Below, in pieces: positions 26,033-33,804 of a stretch of 64,000 bases of DNA. The stretch spans positions 1-64,000 of the forward strand of contig NZ_CAKAKL010000003.1 of assembly GCF_916619195.1 (NCBI RefSeq), written 5' to 3'. The notes beneath the pieces were generated by a model. That model saw nothing but the letters and a program-made list of their open reading frames with translations. It was not told the DNA's origin and did not search any database. Numbering within the stretch: the stretch's first letter is position 1; every line of letters starts with the position of its first letter. Position numbers and translations under genes: made by a program. This DNA is from Inquilinus sp. Marseille-Q2685 (lineage in GTDB: Bacteria > Pseudomonadota > Alphaproteobacteria > DSM-16000 > Inquilinaceae).

Positions 26033-26916
26033 GGCCGCGCCTCCCGCAGCCGGGCCAGTCGCTTCCAGCGCGCCATCGACCGGCCGATGCGCAGCTGCGG
26101 GTTGGCGACCTCGTCGATGGCGAAGTTCAGCAGCGACAGGCCGGCGCCCAGCAGGGCCAGCACGGCGCAGGGCGACAGCAGCTCCCACCACGCCCCGACC
26201 GCCATGGCCGAGGCGTTCTGGGCGTTGAACAGCATGATGCCCCAGGAGATGGTCTGCGGGTCGCCCAGGCCGAGGAACTCCAGCGTCGCCTCCGTGATCA
26301 CGGAATAGATCACGCTGCCGATGAAGTTGATGCCGACGATCGACACCAGGTTCGGCAGCAGCTCGACCAGCATGATGCGCCAGCGCGGCTCGCCGATCAT
26401 CTCGGCCGAGCGCACGAACTCCTTCTCCCGGAGCGCGAAGGTCTGGGCCCGGGTCACCCGCGCCCCCCAGGCCCAGGATGTGGCGCCGATGATCAGGGCG
26501 ATGACCAGCGGGCTGGCCTGGCCGATGAAGGCGGCCAGCACCAGCAGCAGGGGCAGGTTGGGGATCACCAGCACGACATTGGTGGCGAAGTTCAGCGCCT
26601 CGTCGACCTTGCCGCCGAGATAGCCCGCGGCGATGCCGACCGCGGTGCCGATCACGGTGATCAGCAGGCCGGCGCCGAAGCCGACGGCCAGAGAGGTGCG
26701 GGCGCCGTAGGCCAGCTGGGCGAAGACGTCGTAGCCGTTGCGGGTGGTGCCCAGCACATGGGTGGCCGAGGGCGGCTCGTGCGGCCGGCCGACCCGTCGC
26801 GACGGGTTGTAGTCGGTCAGCAGCGGCGCGATCAGCGCCATCACCACCAGGAAGGTGACGATGACGAGGCCGATCGCGGCCTTGCGGTTGGACAGAGCGG
26901 CCAGGATCATCCGCAT
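26029..26916 (-). CDS. ABC transporter permease (OppC/DppC type)
   Basis: 295-residue inner-membrane permease. The N-terminal OppC-N segment (NRKAAIGLVIVTFLVVMALI) is followed by a periplasmic stretch (YNPSRRVGRPHEPPSATHVLG) and the GYDVFAQLAYGARTSL motif that opens the transport domain. The EAA loop is KEFVRSAEMIGEPRWRIMLVE. The stop overlaps the GTG of the OppD-type ATPase, and the start lies 3 bases after the OppB-type stop. Confidence 0.92.
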   Translation of the reverse strand: MRMILAALSNRKAAIGLVIVTFLVVMALIAPLLTDYNPSRRVGRPHEPPSATHVLGTTRNGYDVFAQLAYGARTSLAVGFGAGLLITVIGTAVGIAAGYLGGKVDEALNFATNVVLVIPNLPLLLVLAAFIGQASPLVIALIIGATSWAWGARVTRAQTFALREKEFVRSAEMIGEPRWRIMLVELLPNLVSIVGINFIGSVIYSVITEATLEFLGLGDPQTISWGIMLFNAQNASAMAVGAWWELLSPCAVLALLGAGLSLLNFAIDEVANPQLRIGRSMARWKRLARLREARP

Positions 26917-26919
26917 CTC

Positions 26920-27897
26920 TCAGCTCCTGCGCAGCCGGGGATCGAGCCGGGCATAGGCGATGTCGGCCAGGAAGTTCGCGGCCAGCATGGCCAGGGTCAT
27001 GATCAGGAGCTGGCCCTGGATCACCGGATAGTCGCGCCCCAGGATCGCCTTGTAGAGGGTGTTGCCGAGGCCGGGATAGTTGAACACCACCTCGGTCACC
27101 AGCGACCCGCCCAGGATCTTACCGATGGCGATCGCCAGGCTGGTGATGCCGGGCAGAAGGGCGTTGCGGGCGCCGTACATCAGCATCACCCGCCGGTCGG
27201 CCAGGCCCTTGGCCCGGCCCATGGTGATGTAGTCCTCGCCCAGCAGGTTGATCATGTTGTTGCGCATGGTCACCAGGAAGTCCCCGGTCAGCACCACCGA
27301 CAGCGTCGCGACCGGCAGGGCGGCGTGGTACAGCACGCTGAGGATGTATTCGGCGGAGAAGGCGGGGTCGATCGAGGTGTCGGCGGCGTAGCCGGTCGGG
27401 AACCACTGCAGGGTGAAGCCGAAGACGAACAGTCCGAACAGCGCCACCACCACCGCCGGGGTGGCGGTGGAGACGATGGCGGTGGTCGACACCGCGACGT
27501 CGAAGCGGCTGCCGCGGCGCCAAGCGGCGATGATGCCGAGCAGCGTGCCGAGGGCGAAGCTGAGCAGCGTCGCCCCGCCCATCAGCACCAGGGTCCAGAC
27601 CAGGGCGCGGCCCAGCACGTCGGAGACGGGGGTGGGGAAGTACTTCACCGAGACGCCGAGGTCGCCAGTGAAGACGCTGCCGAGATAGGTCAGGTACTGC
27701 TGCCACAGCGGGCCATCGACGAAGCCGAAGGTGGCTTTCAGCGCCGCCAGGTTCTCGACCGACAGCCGGGTGCCGGACTGCGAGAACATGATGTCGATCG
27801 GGTCGCCCGGCATCAGCCGCGGGATCAGGAAGTTGATGCTCGCGGCCACCAGGAAGGCGACCAGGTAGAAGAACAGTCGTCTGCCGACGAAGGCCAT
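26920..27897 (-). CDS. ABC transporter permease (OppB/DppB type)
   Basis: 325 residues. Begins with the usual OppB N-terminus (FVGRRLFFYLVAFLVAASIN), has the PGDPIDIMF motif after the first helix, six hydrophobic segments and an EAA-type loop EDYITMGRAKGLADRRVMLMYG. It forms the channel with the OppC-type subunit encoded right behind it. About 150 bases with a 78-nt palindromic repeat separate it from the binding-protein gene upstream. Confidence 0.93.
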   Translation of the reverse strand: MAFVGRRLFFYLVAFLVAASINFLIPRLMPGDPIDIMFSQSGTRLSVENLAALKATFGFVDGPLWQQYLTYLGSVFTGDLGVSVKYFPTPVSDVLGRALVWTLVLMGGATLLSFALGTLLGIIAAWRRGSRFDVAVSTTAIVSTATPAVVVALFGLFVFGFTLQWFPTGYAADTSIDPAFSAEYILSVLYHAALPVATLSVVLTGDFLVTMRNNMINLLGEDYITMGRAKGLADRRVMLMYGARNALLPGITSLAIAIGKILGGSLVTEVVFNYPGLGNTLYKAILGRDYPVIQGQLLIMTLAMLAANFLADIAYARLDPRLRRS

Positions 27898-27952
27898 GTG
27901 GTCAGGTCATCCGGCTGATGGGCGGGCTGTGATGGTACCGCATTCCCCCCGC

Positions 27953-28030
27953 TGTCATGCCCGGGCTTGACCCGGGCATCCAGAGGTTGTCGACGCTCTC
28001 GGGATTGCCGGGTCAAGCCCGGCAATGACA
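27953..28030. repeat. 78-nt palindromic intergenic repeat, copy 1
   Basis: Two hairpins back to back, ATGCCCGGG/CCCGGGCAT and ATTGCCGGG/CCCGGCAAT, joined by a short linker (CCAGAG..TCTCGG) and closed by TGTCAT/ATGACA outer arms. Copies 2 and 3 (38818-38895, 40143-40220) have exactly the same length with the two hairpins in swapped order. The type is widespread in alphaproteobacterial intergenic regions. Confidence 0.92.
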
Positions 28031-28050
28031 GAAGAGGGGACTGGCCTCGA

Positions 28051-29724
28051 CTACTGCACCGGCTTCAGCGCCAGCAGGTGCAGCAGCCGCTCGTGGTTGG
28101 GGTCGTAGTTCTGCGGGCTGACGAAGGGGTTGTCGGCGGTGGCCCAGCCGGTGAACCGCTTCGAGTTGTACTCGTACCAGATCGGGTTGTTGTAGATCAC
28201 GACTACCGGCAGCTTCTCCGCCAGCAGCAGCTGCGCCTGGTCCAAGAGGTCCTTGCGCTTGGCGTCGTCGGTGGTCTGGGTATAGGCGTCCAGCAGCTGG
28301 TCCAGCTTCGGATCGAAGAAGCGCTGCGCCGTGAACCGGGTCTTGCCCTTGTTGCGGGAATGGAAGGCGTCGTCCAGCTGGTAGTAGGGGGTGGCGCCGA
28401 CGTACCAGGAGTTCAGCGCCATGTCGAACTTGCCGTCCAGCAGGCTCTGGCGCCAGGCCGCGCCGTCCGGCGTCGCCAGCTTGACGTCGATGCCGATCTG
28501 GTTGAGGCCCTCGATCGCGATCTGCGAGGTGCTGATCCAGTCGGTCCAGCCATTCGGCACGATCAGGTCGAAGCTCAGCTTCTCGCCGTCCGGCGTGTCG
28601 CGGAAGCCGTCGCCGTCCTTGTCCTTGAAGCCGGCCTGGTCCAGCAGCGCCTTCGCCGCCTCCAGGTCGTACTGGGTGTACTTGCCGAATTTCTCCTTCA
28701 CCTGCGGATCGGCCCAGCTCTCGAAGCGCTTGCCGAAGGTGCCGGGGTCGTCGTTCAGCGTCGGATAGCCATAGCCGGCGACGTTGACCATGGCCTCGCG
28801 GTCCATCGCCATGCTGACGGCGCGGCGGAAGTCGACATTGTCGAACGCTTTGCGGTGGACCGGATTCTCGCTTTCCAGGTTCATGATCACCGCGACCAGG
28901 CTGCCCGGCGGGAACCAGTAGCCGTGATGGTCCTTGTCGGCGGCGACATAGGTCTTGTCGATGTCCGGCAGGAAGGAGGCGAACCAGTCCAGCTCGCCGG
29001 CCGTGGCCGCGGCGAGGGCCTGGTCGTTGGTGGCGATCTGCGGGAAGCGCAGGCAGTCCACCTTCAGCGTCGCCGCGTCCCAGTAATGCGGGTTGCGGCA
29101 CTGCTCATAGACCTGCGGGGTGAAGCGGGCGATCTCGGTCATCGGCCCGGTGCCGACGGGATTCTCGTTCAGGAAGGTCACCGGGTCGGCCACGTCCTTC
29201 CAGGCATGCTGGGCGATGATCGGCATCTCGACGATCTTCTCCGGCCCCAGCGCGGTCGGCTCCTTGAAGGTGAACCTCACCTTGGTCGGGCTCAGCTTCT
29301 CGACGCCGTCGATCACCTGCCAGATGCTGTTGAAGTCCAGCGCCGGGAACTTCTTCATCAGCTCGAAGCTGAACACCACGTCGTCGGCGGTGAAGGGCTT
29401 GCCGTCCGACCACTGCACATTCTCGCGCAGGTCGAAGGTCACCGCCTTCAGGTCGTCCGCCAGGGCCATCGCCGTGGCCAGCCGGAAATACGGCTTGTTG
29501 TTCTGCACCTTGCTGAACACGACCAGCGGCTCGTAGATGAAATCCATCGTGCTCTGGCGGTACGCGGTGCGGTTGAACGGGTTGAAGTTCCGCACCCAGT
29601 TCGTCTCCTCCTCGATCAGCATCGACAGGGTGGACTGGGCGAGGGCCGCGGTGCTCGACGCCGCCAGCAGCGCGGCCGCGAGCAGGAATGCCGACTTCTT
29701 CTGCCTCATGACATTGGCCTCCAT
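28051..29724 (-). CDS. ABC transporter substrate-binding protein (family 5, OppA-like)
   Basis: 557-residue extracellular binding protein of family 5. The signal peptide is MRQKKSAFLLAAALLAASST with cleavage near AALAQ; the start may be the ATG five codons in (MRQKK). Family landmarks: FNPFNRTAYRQSTMDFIYEPLVVF, WSDGKPFTADDVVFSFELM, NVDFRRAVSMAMDREAM and LNQIGIDVKLATPDGAAW. Family 5 proteins bind peptides but also cello-, chito- and xylo-oligosaccharides. The hexosaminidase-like and acetyltransferase genes directly upstream favour an amino-sugar ligand; this is inference. Confidence 0.93.
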   Translation of the reverse strand: MEANVMRQKKSAFLLAAALLAASSTAALAQSTLSMLIEEETNWVRNFNPFNRTAYRQSTMDFIYEPLVVFSKVQNNKPYFRLATAMALADDLKAVTFDLRENVQWSDGKPFTADDVVFSFELMKKFPALDFNSIWQVIDGVEKLSPTKVRFTFKEPTALGPEKIVEMPIIAQHAWKDVADPVTFLNENPVGTGPMTEIARFTPQVYEQCRNPHYWDAATLKVDCLRFPQIATNDQALAAATAGELDWFASFLPDIDKTYVAADKDHHGYWFPPGSLVAVIMNLESENPVHRKAFDNVDFRRAVSMAMDREAMVNVAGYGYPTLNDDPGTFGKRFESWADPQVKEKFGKYTQYDLEAAKALLDQAGFKDKDGDGFRDTPDGEKLSFDLIVPNGWTDWISTSQIAIEGLNQIGIDVKLATPDGAAWRQSLLDGKFDMALNSWYVGATPYYQLDDAFHSRNKGKTRFTAQRFFDPKLDQLLDAYTQTTDDAKRKDLLDQAQLLLAEKLPVVVIYNNPIWYEYNSKRFTGWATADNPFVSPQNYDPNHERLLHLLALKPVQ

Positions 29725-29788
29725 GCGTGTGTCTTATCGTTGATCGTCGATGCGCCGGCCCCGCGGGACGGGCCGGCGGCCGGTCCGG

Positions 29789-30832
29789 TCAGGCCGCGGC
29801 CAGCAGGGCCTCGACCTCGGCGTGCAGCGCCGCGACGTCGGCCGGGGCGGCACCCAGGCGCCGCTCCGCCGCCTCCAGCCGGGCGACCGCGGCGTCGTCC
29901 AGCGGCCGGGCCCGGGCGGCGGCGCGCCGCATCTCCGGCAGTTCGCCATGGCAGTGCAGGGCGATGTCGCAGCCGCCGTCCAGCACCTGGGCGACGCGGT
30001 CGTGCACCTCGCCCTGCAGCGAGTTCATGAACACGCAGTCGGAGATCAGCACGCCCGCGAAGCCCAGGCGGCCGCGGATCACCTCCTGCGTGATCACCGG
30101 CGACACCGAGGCCGGCCGGTCGGGGTCGAAGGCGCTGTAGACGACGTGGCTGACCATCGCCCAGGGCGTGTCGCGCAGCCGGGCGAAAGGCAGGAAGTCG
30201 GTGGCGTCCAGGGTCGCGGCGTCCGCCGTGACCACCGGCCGGGTCTTGTGGCTGTCCTCGGTGGCGCGGCCATGGCCGGGGATGTGCTTCATCACCGGCA
30301 TCAGCCCGACCTCGATGAAGCCGTCCACCACCTCGCGGCCCAGCGCGGCCACCAGCTCCGGGTCGCCGCCGAAGGCGCGCTCGCCGATCACCGCGTCGGC
30401 GCCGGGCAGCAGCAGGTCGAGGACGGGCGAGCAGGCGCTGTTCAGCCCCACCTCGCGCATCATCCGGCCCATGGCGACCGAGGACAGGCGGATGGCGCGC
30501 CTGGCGGCGGCCAGGTCGCGCTCCGCCAGCCGGCCGAAGCTGCGGAAGCTGCGGAACAGCGGCCAGGCGCCGGAATCGAGATGCGAGACGCGGCCGCCCT
30601 CCTGGTCGGTCAGCACCGGCGCGTCCGGCCGGCCCACCGCCTCGCGGAAGGCGGCGCACAGGGCGCGCAGCTGCTGCGGGTCCTTCATGTTGCGGCGGCC
30701 GAGGAACAGGCCGTAGGGGTTGGCCTCGCGGAAGAAGGCCAGCTCGTCCGCCGACAGGGTCGGCCGCTGGATGCCGAGGACGAGCGCAAGGGGGCTGCCG
30801 GGCCTGGATGCGGTCACGTCTGAACCTCCCAT
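29789..30832 (-). CDS. GH3 beta-N-acetylhexosaminidase-like enzyme (NagZ-like)
   Basis: 347 residues, a single-domain GH3 enzyme of the NagZ type. The hallmark KH-x-PGHG-x4-H is present (MKHIPGHGRATEDSHK), carrying the histidine used as general acid in NagZ enzymes. The expected nucleophile aspartate is in GVLISDCVFMNSL. Other landmarks are TDQEGGRVSHL and CSPVLDL. There is no signal peptide, so it should cleave beta-linked GlcNAc (or related) residues from imported material in the cytoplasm. The residues after the nucleophile differ from canonical NagZ (SD-DLSM), so specificity may be altered. Start: ATG at 30832, with a GTG six codons downstream as an alternative. Confidence 0.88.
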   Translation of the reverse strand: MGGSDVTASRPGSPLALVLGIQRPTLSADELAFFREANPYGLFLGRRNMKDPQQLRALCAAFREAVGRPDAPVLTDQEGGRVSHLDSGAWPLFRSFRSFGRLAERDLAAARRAIRLSSVAMGRMMREVGLNSACSPVLDLLLPGADAVIGERAFGGDPELVAALGREVVDGFIEVGLMPVMKHIPGHGRATEDSHKTRPVVTADAATLDATDFLPFARLRDTPWAMVSHVVYSAFDPDRPASVSPVITQEVIRGRLGFAGVLISDCVFMNSLQGEVHDRVAQVLDGGCDIALHCHGELPEMRRAAARARPLDDAAVARLEAAERRLGAAPADVAALHAEVEALLAAA

Positions 30833-30879
30833 GTCTGCGATGGGGCGGGCCCGCCGTGATCGGGGCCGCGCCCTCCGGA

Positions 30880-31362
30880 TCAATCCGTCCTGGACCGTAT
30901 CATGCCGTGGTATAGACCACTTGTGGAACCCGGAATCTCGACGGCTCCGACGATTTTCTCGTAGAAGGCGACCGGGCCGGCGCCGCCGATGACGGCATAG
31001 GCGTGGCCGAGATGGCGCATCGCCTCCATGGTCTCGCGCAGCAGCGCTTCGCCGATCCCCTTGCCGCGCTGGTCGGGATCGACGCCGGTCGGGCCGAAGA
31101 AGCCGATGGCGGTGACGTTGTGGCAGGCGAATCCCAGCACGGTGCCGTCCTGGACCGCGACCAGGCAGCCGACGGGCTGGTGGGCGAAGGCGACCTCGAC
31201 CTCGCTGGCCCAGCGGTCGCCGAAGCGCTCCTCCACCCATTGCGCGACGGCGCGCTTCTCCGGCGCGATGGCGGGGCGGATGGTGATGCCGGCGGCGGCC
31301 ATCGCCGCGCGCGACCCCGTCGGTGGCTCCAGCGCGTAGAGCTTGACCAGCAGATCGGCCAT
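30880..31362 (-). CDS. GNAT-family N-acetyltransferase
   Basis: 160 residues with the GNAT acetyl-CoA-binding signature GVDPDQRGKGIGEALLRETM (Q/R-x-x-G-x-G/A) and the later ATVIGG-GPVAFYEK type beta5-alpha4 stretch (YAVIGGAGPVAFYEKIVG). It is the first gene of an operon running on through the GH3 enzyme and the Opp-type importer. A strong AGGAG ribosome site precedes the ATG. The acceptor is unknown; an amino sugar released by the neighbouring hydrolase is a reasonable guess. Confidence 0.88.
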   Translation of the reverse strand: MADLLVKLYALEPPTGSRAAMAAAGITIRPAIAPEKRAVAQWVEERFGDRWASEVEVAFAHQPVGCLVAVQDGTVLGFACHNVTAIGFFGPTGVDPDQRGKGIGEALLRETMEAMRHLGHAYAVIGGAGPVAFYEKIVGAVEIPGSTSGLYHGMIRSRTD

Positions 31363-31376
31363 TCCCTGCTCCTGTT

Positions 31377-31413
31377 GTTATTCCGCAATAACGAAGTATG
31401 TAACGTTATTGCG
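31377..31413 (-). promoter_or_regulatory. Inverted-repeat operator upstream of the GNAT-GH3-Opp operon
   Basis: A perfect inverted repeat CGCAATAACG-N10-CGTTATTGCG at 31384-31413. A third half-site, GTTATT (31377-31382), forms an overlapping palindrome with the first arm (GTTATT-CCGC-AATAAC, 31377-31392). It lies 15-51 bases before the ATG at 31362 in an AT-rich patch. Its position suggests a repressor site at the promoter. No regulator gene is adjacent in this operon, so the binding protein is unknown. Confidence 0.6.
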
Positions 31414-31538
31414 TTCCAACAGCTAAAGCCGGGAACGGGCACGGCGTCAATATGGAAGCGCGGCAGCACAGCGCCGGGCCGGGCCCGCGCCGTCGTGTCG
31501 GGAAAGAGGGAAGGGGCCGGCCGAAGCCGGCCCGTCCG

Positions 31539-32168
31539 CTATCGAGCGAGAGGGGCGACCGCGACCCCGCCGGCGGCGGCGCAGGCGGACGTGGATCGCG
31601 CCAGGGTCAGGTTGCCGATCCGGCAGATCACGCCGGGGTCGCCGACGGGCGCGGCCGTGGCCGCTGCGGCGGGGACGATCGGCTGGGACGCGGCCGTCGC
31701 CGGGACGACGGCCGGCTGGACGGTCGCCGCCGGGGCCGAGGCCGGGATGACCGGGTTCGACATCAGTCCCTGCGGCCCTTCCAGCACCGCATAGCCGCGC
31801 CGGAACATGCAGTTGCGCACGACATCCTGCATCGTCTGCGCGCCGCTGGCGCCGCCGGCGACGCCGCCATAGGTGGCGCCCAGCCCGGCGCCGTAGGCCG
31901 CCCCGGCGCCGGGACGGTTATAGGCATTGCCGATCAGGGCGCCGGAGGCGGCGCCCAGCGCCGCGCCCAGCAGCAAACCGGCCACGAGCCGGCCGGACGG
32001 GTTCACCTGCTCCGCCAGCTGTTGGCACTGCTGGACATCGGTCTCGTAGTTGACGCCGCCGGCCACCGAGGTGGCGGGGTCGATGATCGGCCGGATGCCC
32101 TTGGCACCGCAGCCAGACACGACGATCGCAACGGCCGCCGACACGGCGACCCAGCGCTTGGCACGCAT
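31539..32168 (-). CDS. Glycine-zipper lipoprotein, unknown function
   Basis: 209 residues. A lipoprotein signal peptide ends in the lipobox VVSGC (acylated Cys about residue 20). The middle is a glycine-zipper region (LLLGAALGAASGALIG and AAYGAGLGATYGGVAGG) resembling outer-membrane proteins of the SlyB/OsmB style. The C-terminal third is Ala/Pro/Val-rich (PAATVQPAVVPATAASQP) and low complexity. Cysteines at QQCQQ, RNCMFRRGY, VICRIG and SACAAAGG could form disulfides. I do not recognise a named family. The next small lipoprotein gene lies 24 bases upstream in the same direction. Confidence 0.75.
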   Translation of the reverse strand: MRAKRWVAVSAAVAIVVSGCGAKGIRPIIDPATSVAGGVNYETDVQQCQQLAEQVNPSGRLVAGLLLGAALGAASGALIGNAYNRPGAGAAYGAGLGATYGGVAGGASGAQTMQDVVRNCMFRRGYAVLEGPQGLMSNPVIPASAPAATVQPAVVPATAASQPIVPAAAATAAPVGDPGVICRIGNLTLARSTSACAAAGGVAVAPLAR

Positions 32169-32192
32169 GGAAACCTCCCCCGTCCTGGTCTG

Positions 32193-32543
32193 TCAGATGC
32201 CCTGGGCGTATTTGCCGAACACGAACTGCGCCTCGAACCCGTCCTGCAGCCGGACCACGCCGCGGCCGTCGGTCATGTTCGAGTCGCGGGTCGCCGTCAC
32301 GAGACCCTTGCGGCCATCGCTGCAGGAGGTCGGCATCTGCAGGGTCGGGGAACTGTCCAGCGCGTCATATTCGCCGGAGCAGGTCAGCTTGCCGTCGGTG
32401 ACCGTGAAGCTGCCGCCGCCCAGGGAGCCGGTGGCGGTGCCGCGCATGACCGGGCCGGTCTTGGGAACCACGGCGACGGGGACGGTGACGGAGCAGGCGC
32501 CCAGCGCCAAGGCGGCGAGTGCAAGGAGTGAAATGCGGCGCAT
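32193..32543 (-). CDS. Small lipoprotein, unknown function
   Basis: 116 residues with a lipoprotein signal (MRRISLLALAALALGAC, lipobox LGAC, Cys17). The rest looks beta-rich: VMRGTATGSLGGGSFTVTDG, LTCSGEYDALDSS, RGVVRLQDGFEAQFVFGKYAQGI, with a second cysteine pair (LTC..TSC) that could form a disulfide. The gene is followed 24 bases later by the glycine-zipper lipoprotein gene, so the two may be co-transcribed envelope proteins. Function unknown. Confidence 0.75.
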   Translation of the reverse strand: MRRISLLALAALALGACSVTVPVAVVPKTGPVMRGTATGSLGGGSFTVTDGKLTCSGEYDALDSSPTLQMPTSCSDGRKGLVTATRDSNMTDGRGVVRLQDGFEAQFVFGKYAQGI

Positions 32544-32625
32544 TTAAATCAACCTTGAAAGGAATATTGTCGCGAACATCGCTGTGTTCAGGCCTCTCGT
32601 CAAGAGGGCGGATCGGATCCGGCGC

Positions 32626-33645
32626 TTACCCCGTGCTGCTCCTCCGCTCCACCAGCGCGAAGGGCAGGGTGACGTCGCCGCCGGCGCCGGGCTCGCCGGC
32701 GATGCGGCGGCCCAGCAGCGCCATCGCTTCGGCCCCCATGCGGCGGCGCGGCTGGCGGATCGTGGTCAGCGGCGGCTCGTAGGTGCCGGCGAACTGGATG
32801 TCGTCGAAGCCGGCCACGGCTACGTCCCGCGGCGCCTCGCGCCCGGTCCGGCGCAGCGCCCGGATCGCCCCGATCGCCATCTCGTCGTTGCTGCAGAACA
32901 CCGCCGTCGGCGCGGCAGGGAGATCCAGCAGCGCCGCCATCGCCGACTCGCCGCTCGGGATGGTGAAGTCGCCATGGCGGACCAGGTCCGGCTCCTCGCG
33001 GAGGCCGGCCGCGCGCAGCCCGGCCTCATAGCCGGCCAGGCGCTGCCGCGTCAGGATGTTGCTCTCCGGCCCGGCGATGTGGCCGATGCGGCGGTGCCCC
33101 AGCCCGGCCAGATGGGCCACGACCGCAGCCGCCGCGGCCGCATTGTCGATGCCGACCACCGGCACCCGTCCGCCGGGGATGGCCTCCGACACCGCCACGA
33201 TCCGGCCGTCGTAGTCGCGGTCGCGCAGCAGTCGGGGCGGCAGCCGGCCGTTCACCAGGATCAGCCCGTCGACCGCGCCGGTCAGCATCTGGCCGGCGTG
33301 CCGATCCTCGCGCGCCGGGTCCTTGGCGGTGTTGCCGACCAGCATGCTGAAGCCGCGCGCCGCCGCCTCTTCCTCGATCCCCAGCAGCACCTCGGAGAAG
33401 AACGGGTTGGCGATGTCCGGCACCAGCACCAGGATCTGCCGCGCCTCCTGCCGGCGCAGGCCGCGCGCCAGCGGGTTCACGGCATAGCCGGTCTGGCGCA
33501 CCGCTGCCTCGATCCGCTCGCGCGTCTCCGCCGTGACCAGGGGCGATCCGGTCAGCGCCCGGCTGACCGTCGCCACCGAAACCCCGGCCAGCCGGGCGAT
33601 GTCGACCATCCGGGTGCGGTTCCGCCCATTCGTGGGGGAGGACAA
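32626..33645 (-). CDS. LacI-family transcriptional regulator, divergent from sugar ABC operon
   Basis: 339 residues from a TTG at 33645, preceded by GAGGA with 7-base spacing; the alternative is the internal ATG at 33609, which lacks a clear ribosome site and trims residues commonly seen before the helix-turn-helix. The DNA-binding domain reads MVDIARLAGVSVATVSRALTGSPLV, and the hinge ends at NPLARGLRRQEAR. The sensor domain contains ILVLVPDIANPFFSEVLLGIEEEA, AVSEAIPGGRVPVVGIDN and VAVAGFDDIQFAGTYEPPLTTI. It faces away from the sugar importer operon starting at 33805 and is its likely repressor. Confidence 0.92.
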   Translation of the reverse strand: MSSPTNGRNRTRMVDIARLAGVSVATVSRALTGSPLVTAETRERIEAAVRQTGYAVNPLARGLRRQEARQILVLVPDIANPFFSEVLLGIEEEAAARGFSMLVGNTAKDPAREDRHAGQMLTGAVDGLILVNGRLPPRLLRDRDYDGRIVAVSEAIPGGRVPVVGIDNAAAAAAVVAHLAGLGHRRIGHIAGPESNILTRQRLAGYEAGLRAAGLREEPDLVRHGDFTIPSGESAMAALLDLPAAPTAVFCSNDEMAIGAIRALRRTGREAPRDVAVAGFDDIQFAGTYEPPLTTIRQPRRRMGAEAMALLGRRIAGEPGAGGDVTLPFALVERRSSTG

Positions 33646-33667
33646 TATTCGTTCCTCGATTCCGCGG

Positions 33668-33697
33668 TTGACGCCCCAATGTAATCGATTGTACGAT
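33668..33697 (+). promoter_or_regulatory. Candidate promoter and LacI operator between regulator and importer
   Basis: TTGACG (33668-33673), an 18-base spacer and TACGAT (33692-33697) form a plausible promoter for the importer operon. Inside the spacer lies a near-palindrome TGTAATCGATTGTA (33680-33693) with a central CG and matched AATCGATT core, the form of LacI-family operators. The ATG of the binding protein is about 110 bases further on, after a strong GGGAGGAA ribosome site. Confidence 0.5.
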
Positions 33698-33804
33698 CCG
33701 GTCAAAATACGGAATGCGCTGCAGTTCCAGTGTTCGCTAGCCGTTCCGCGGGTGGTGATGGGTTCGATAGGCCGGTAAACCGAATAAATCGAGGGAGGAA
33801 TCTT

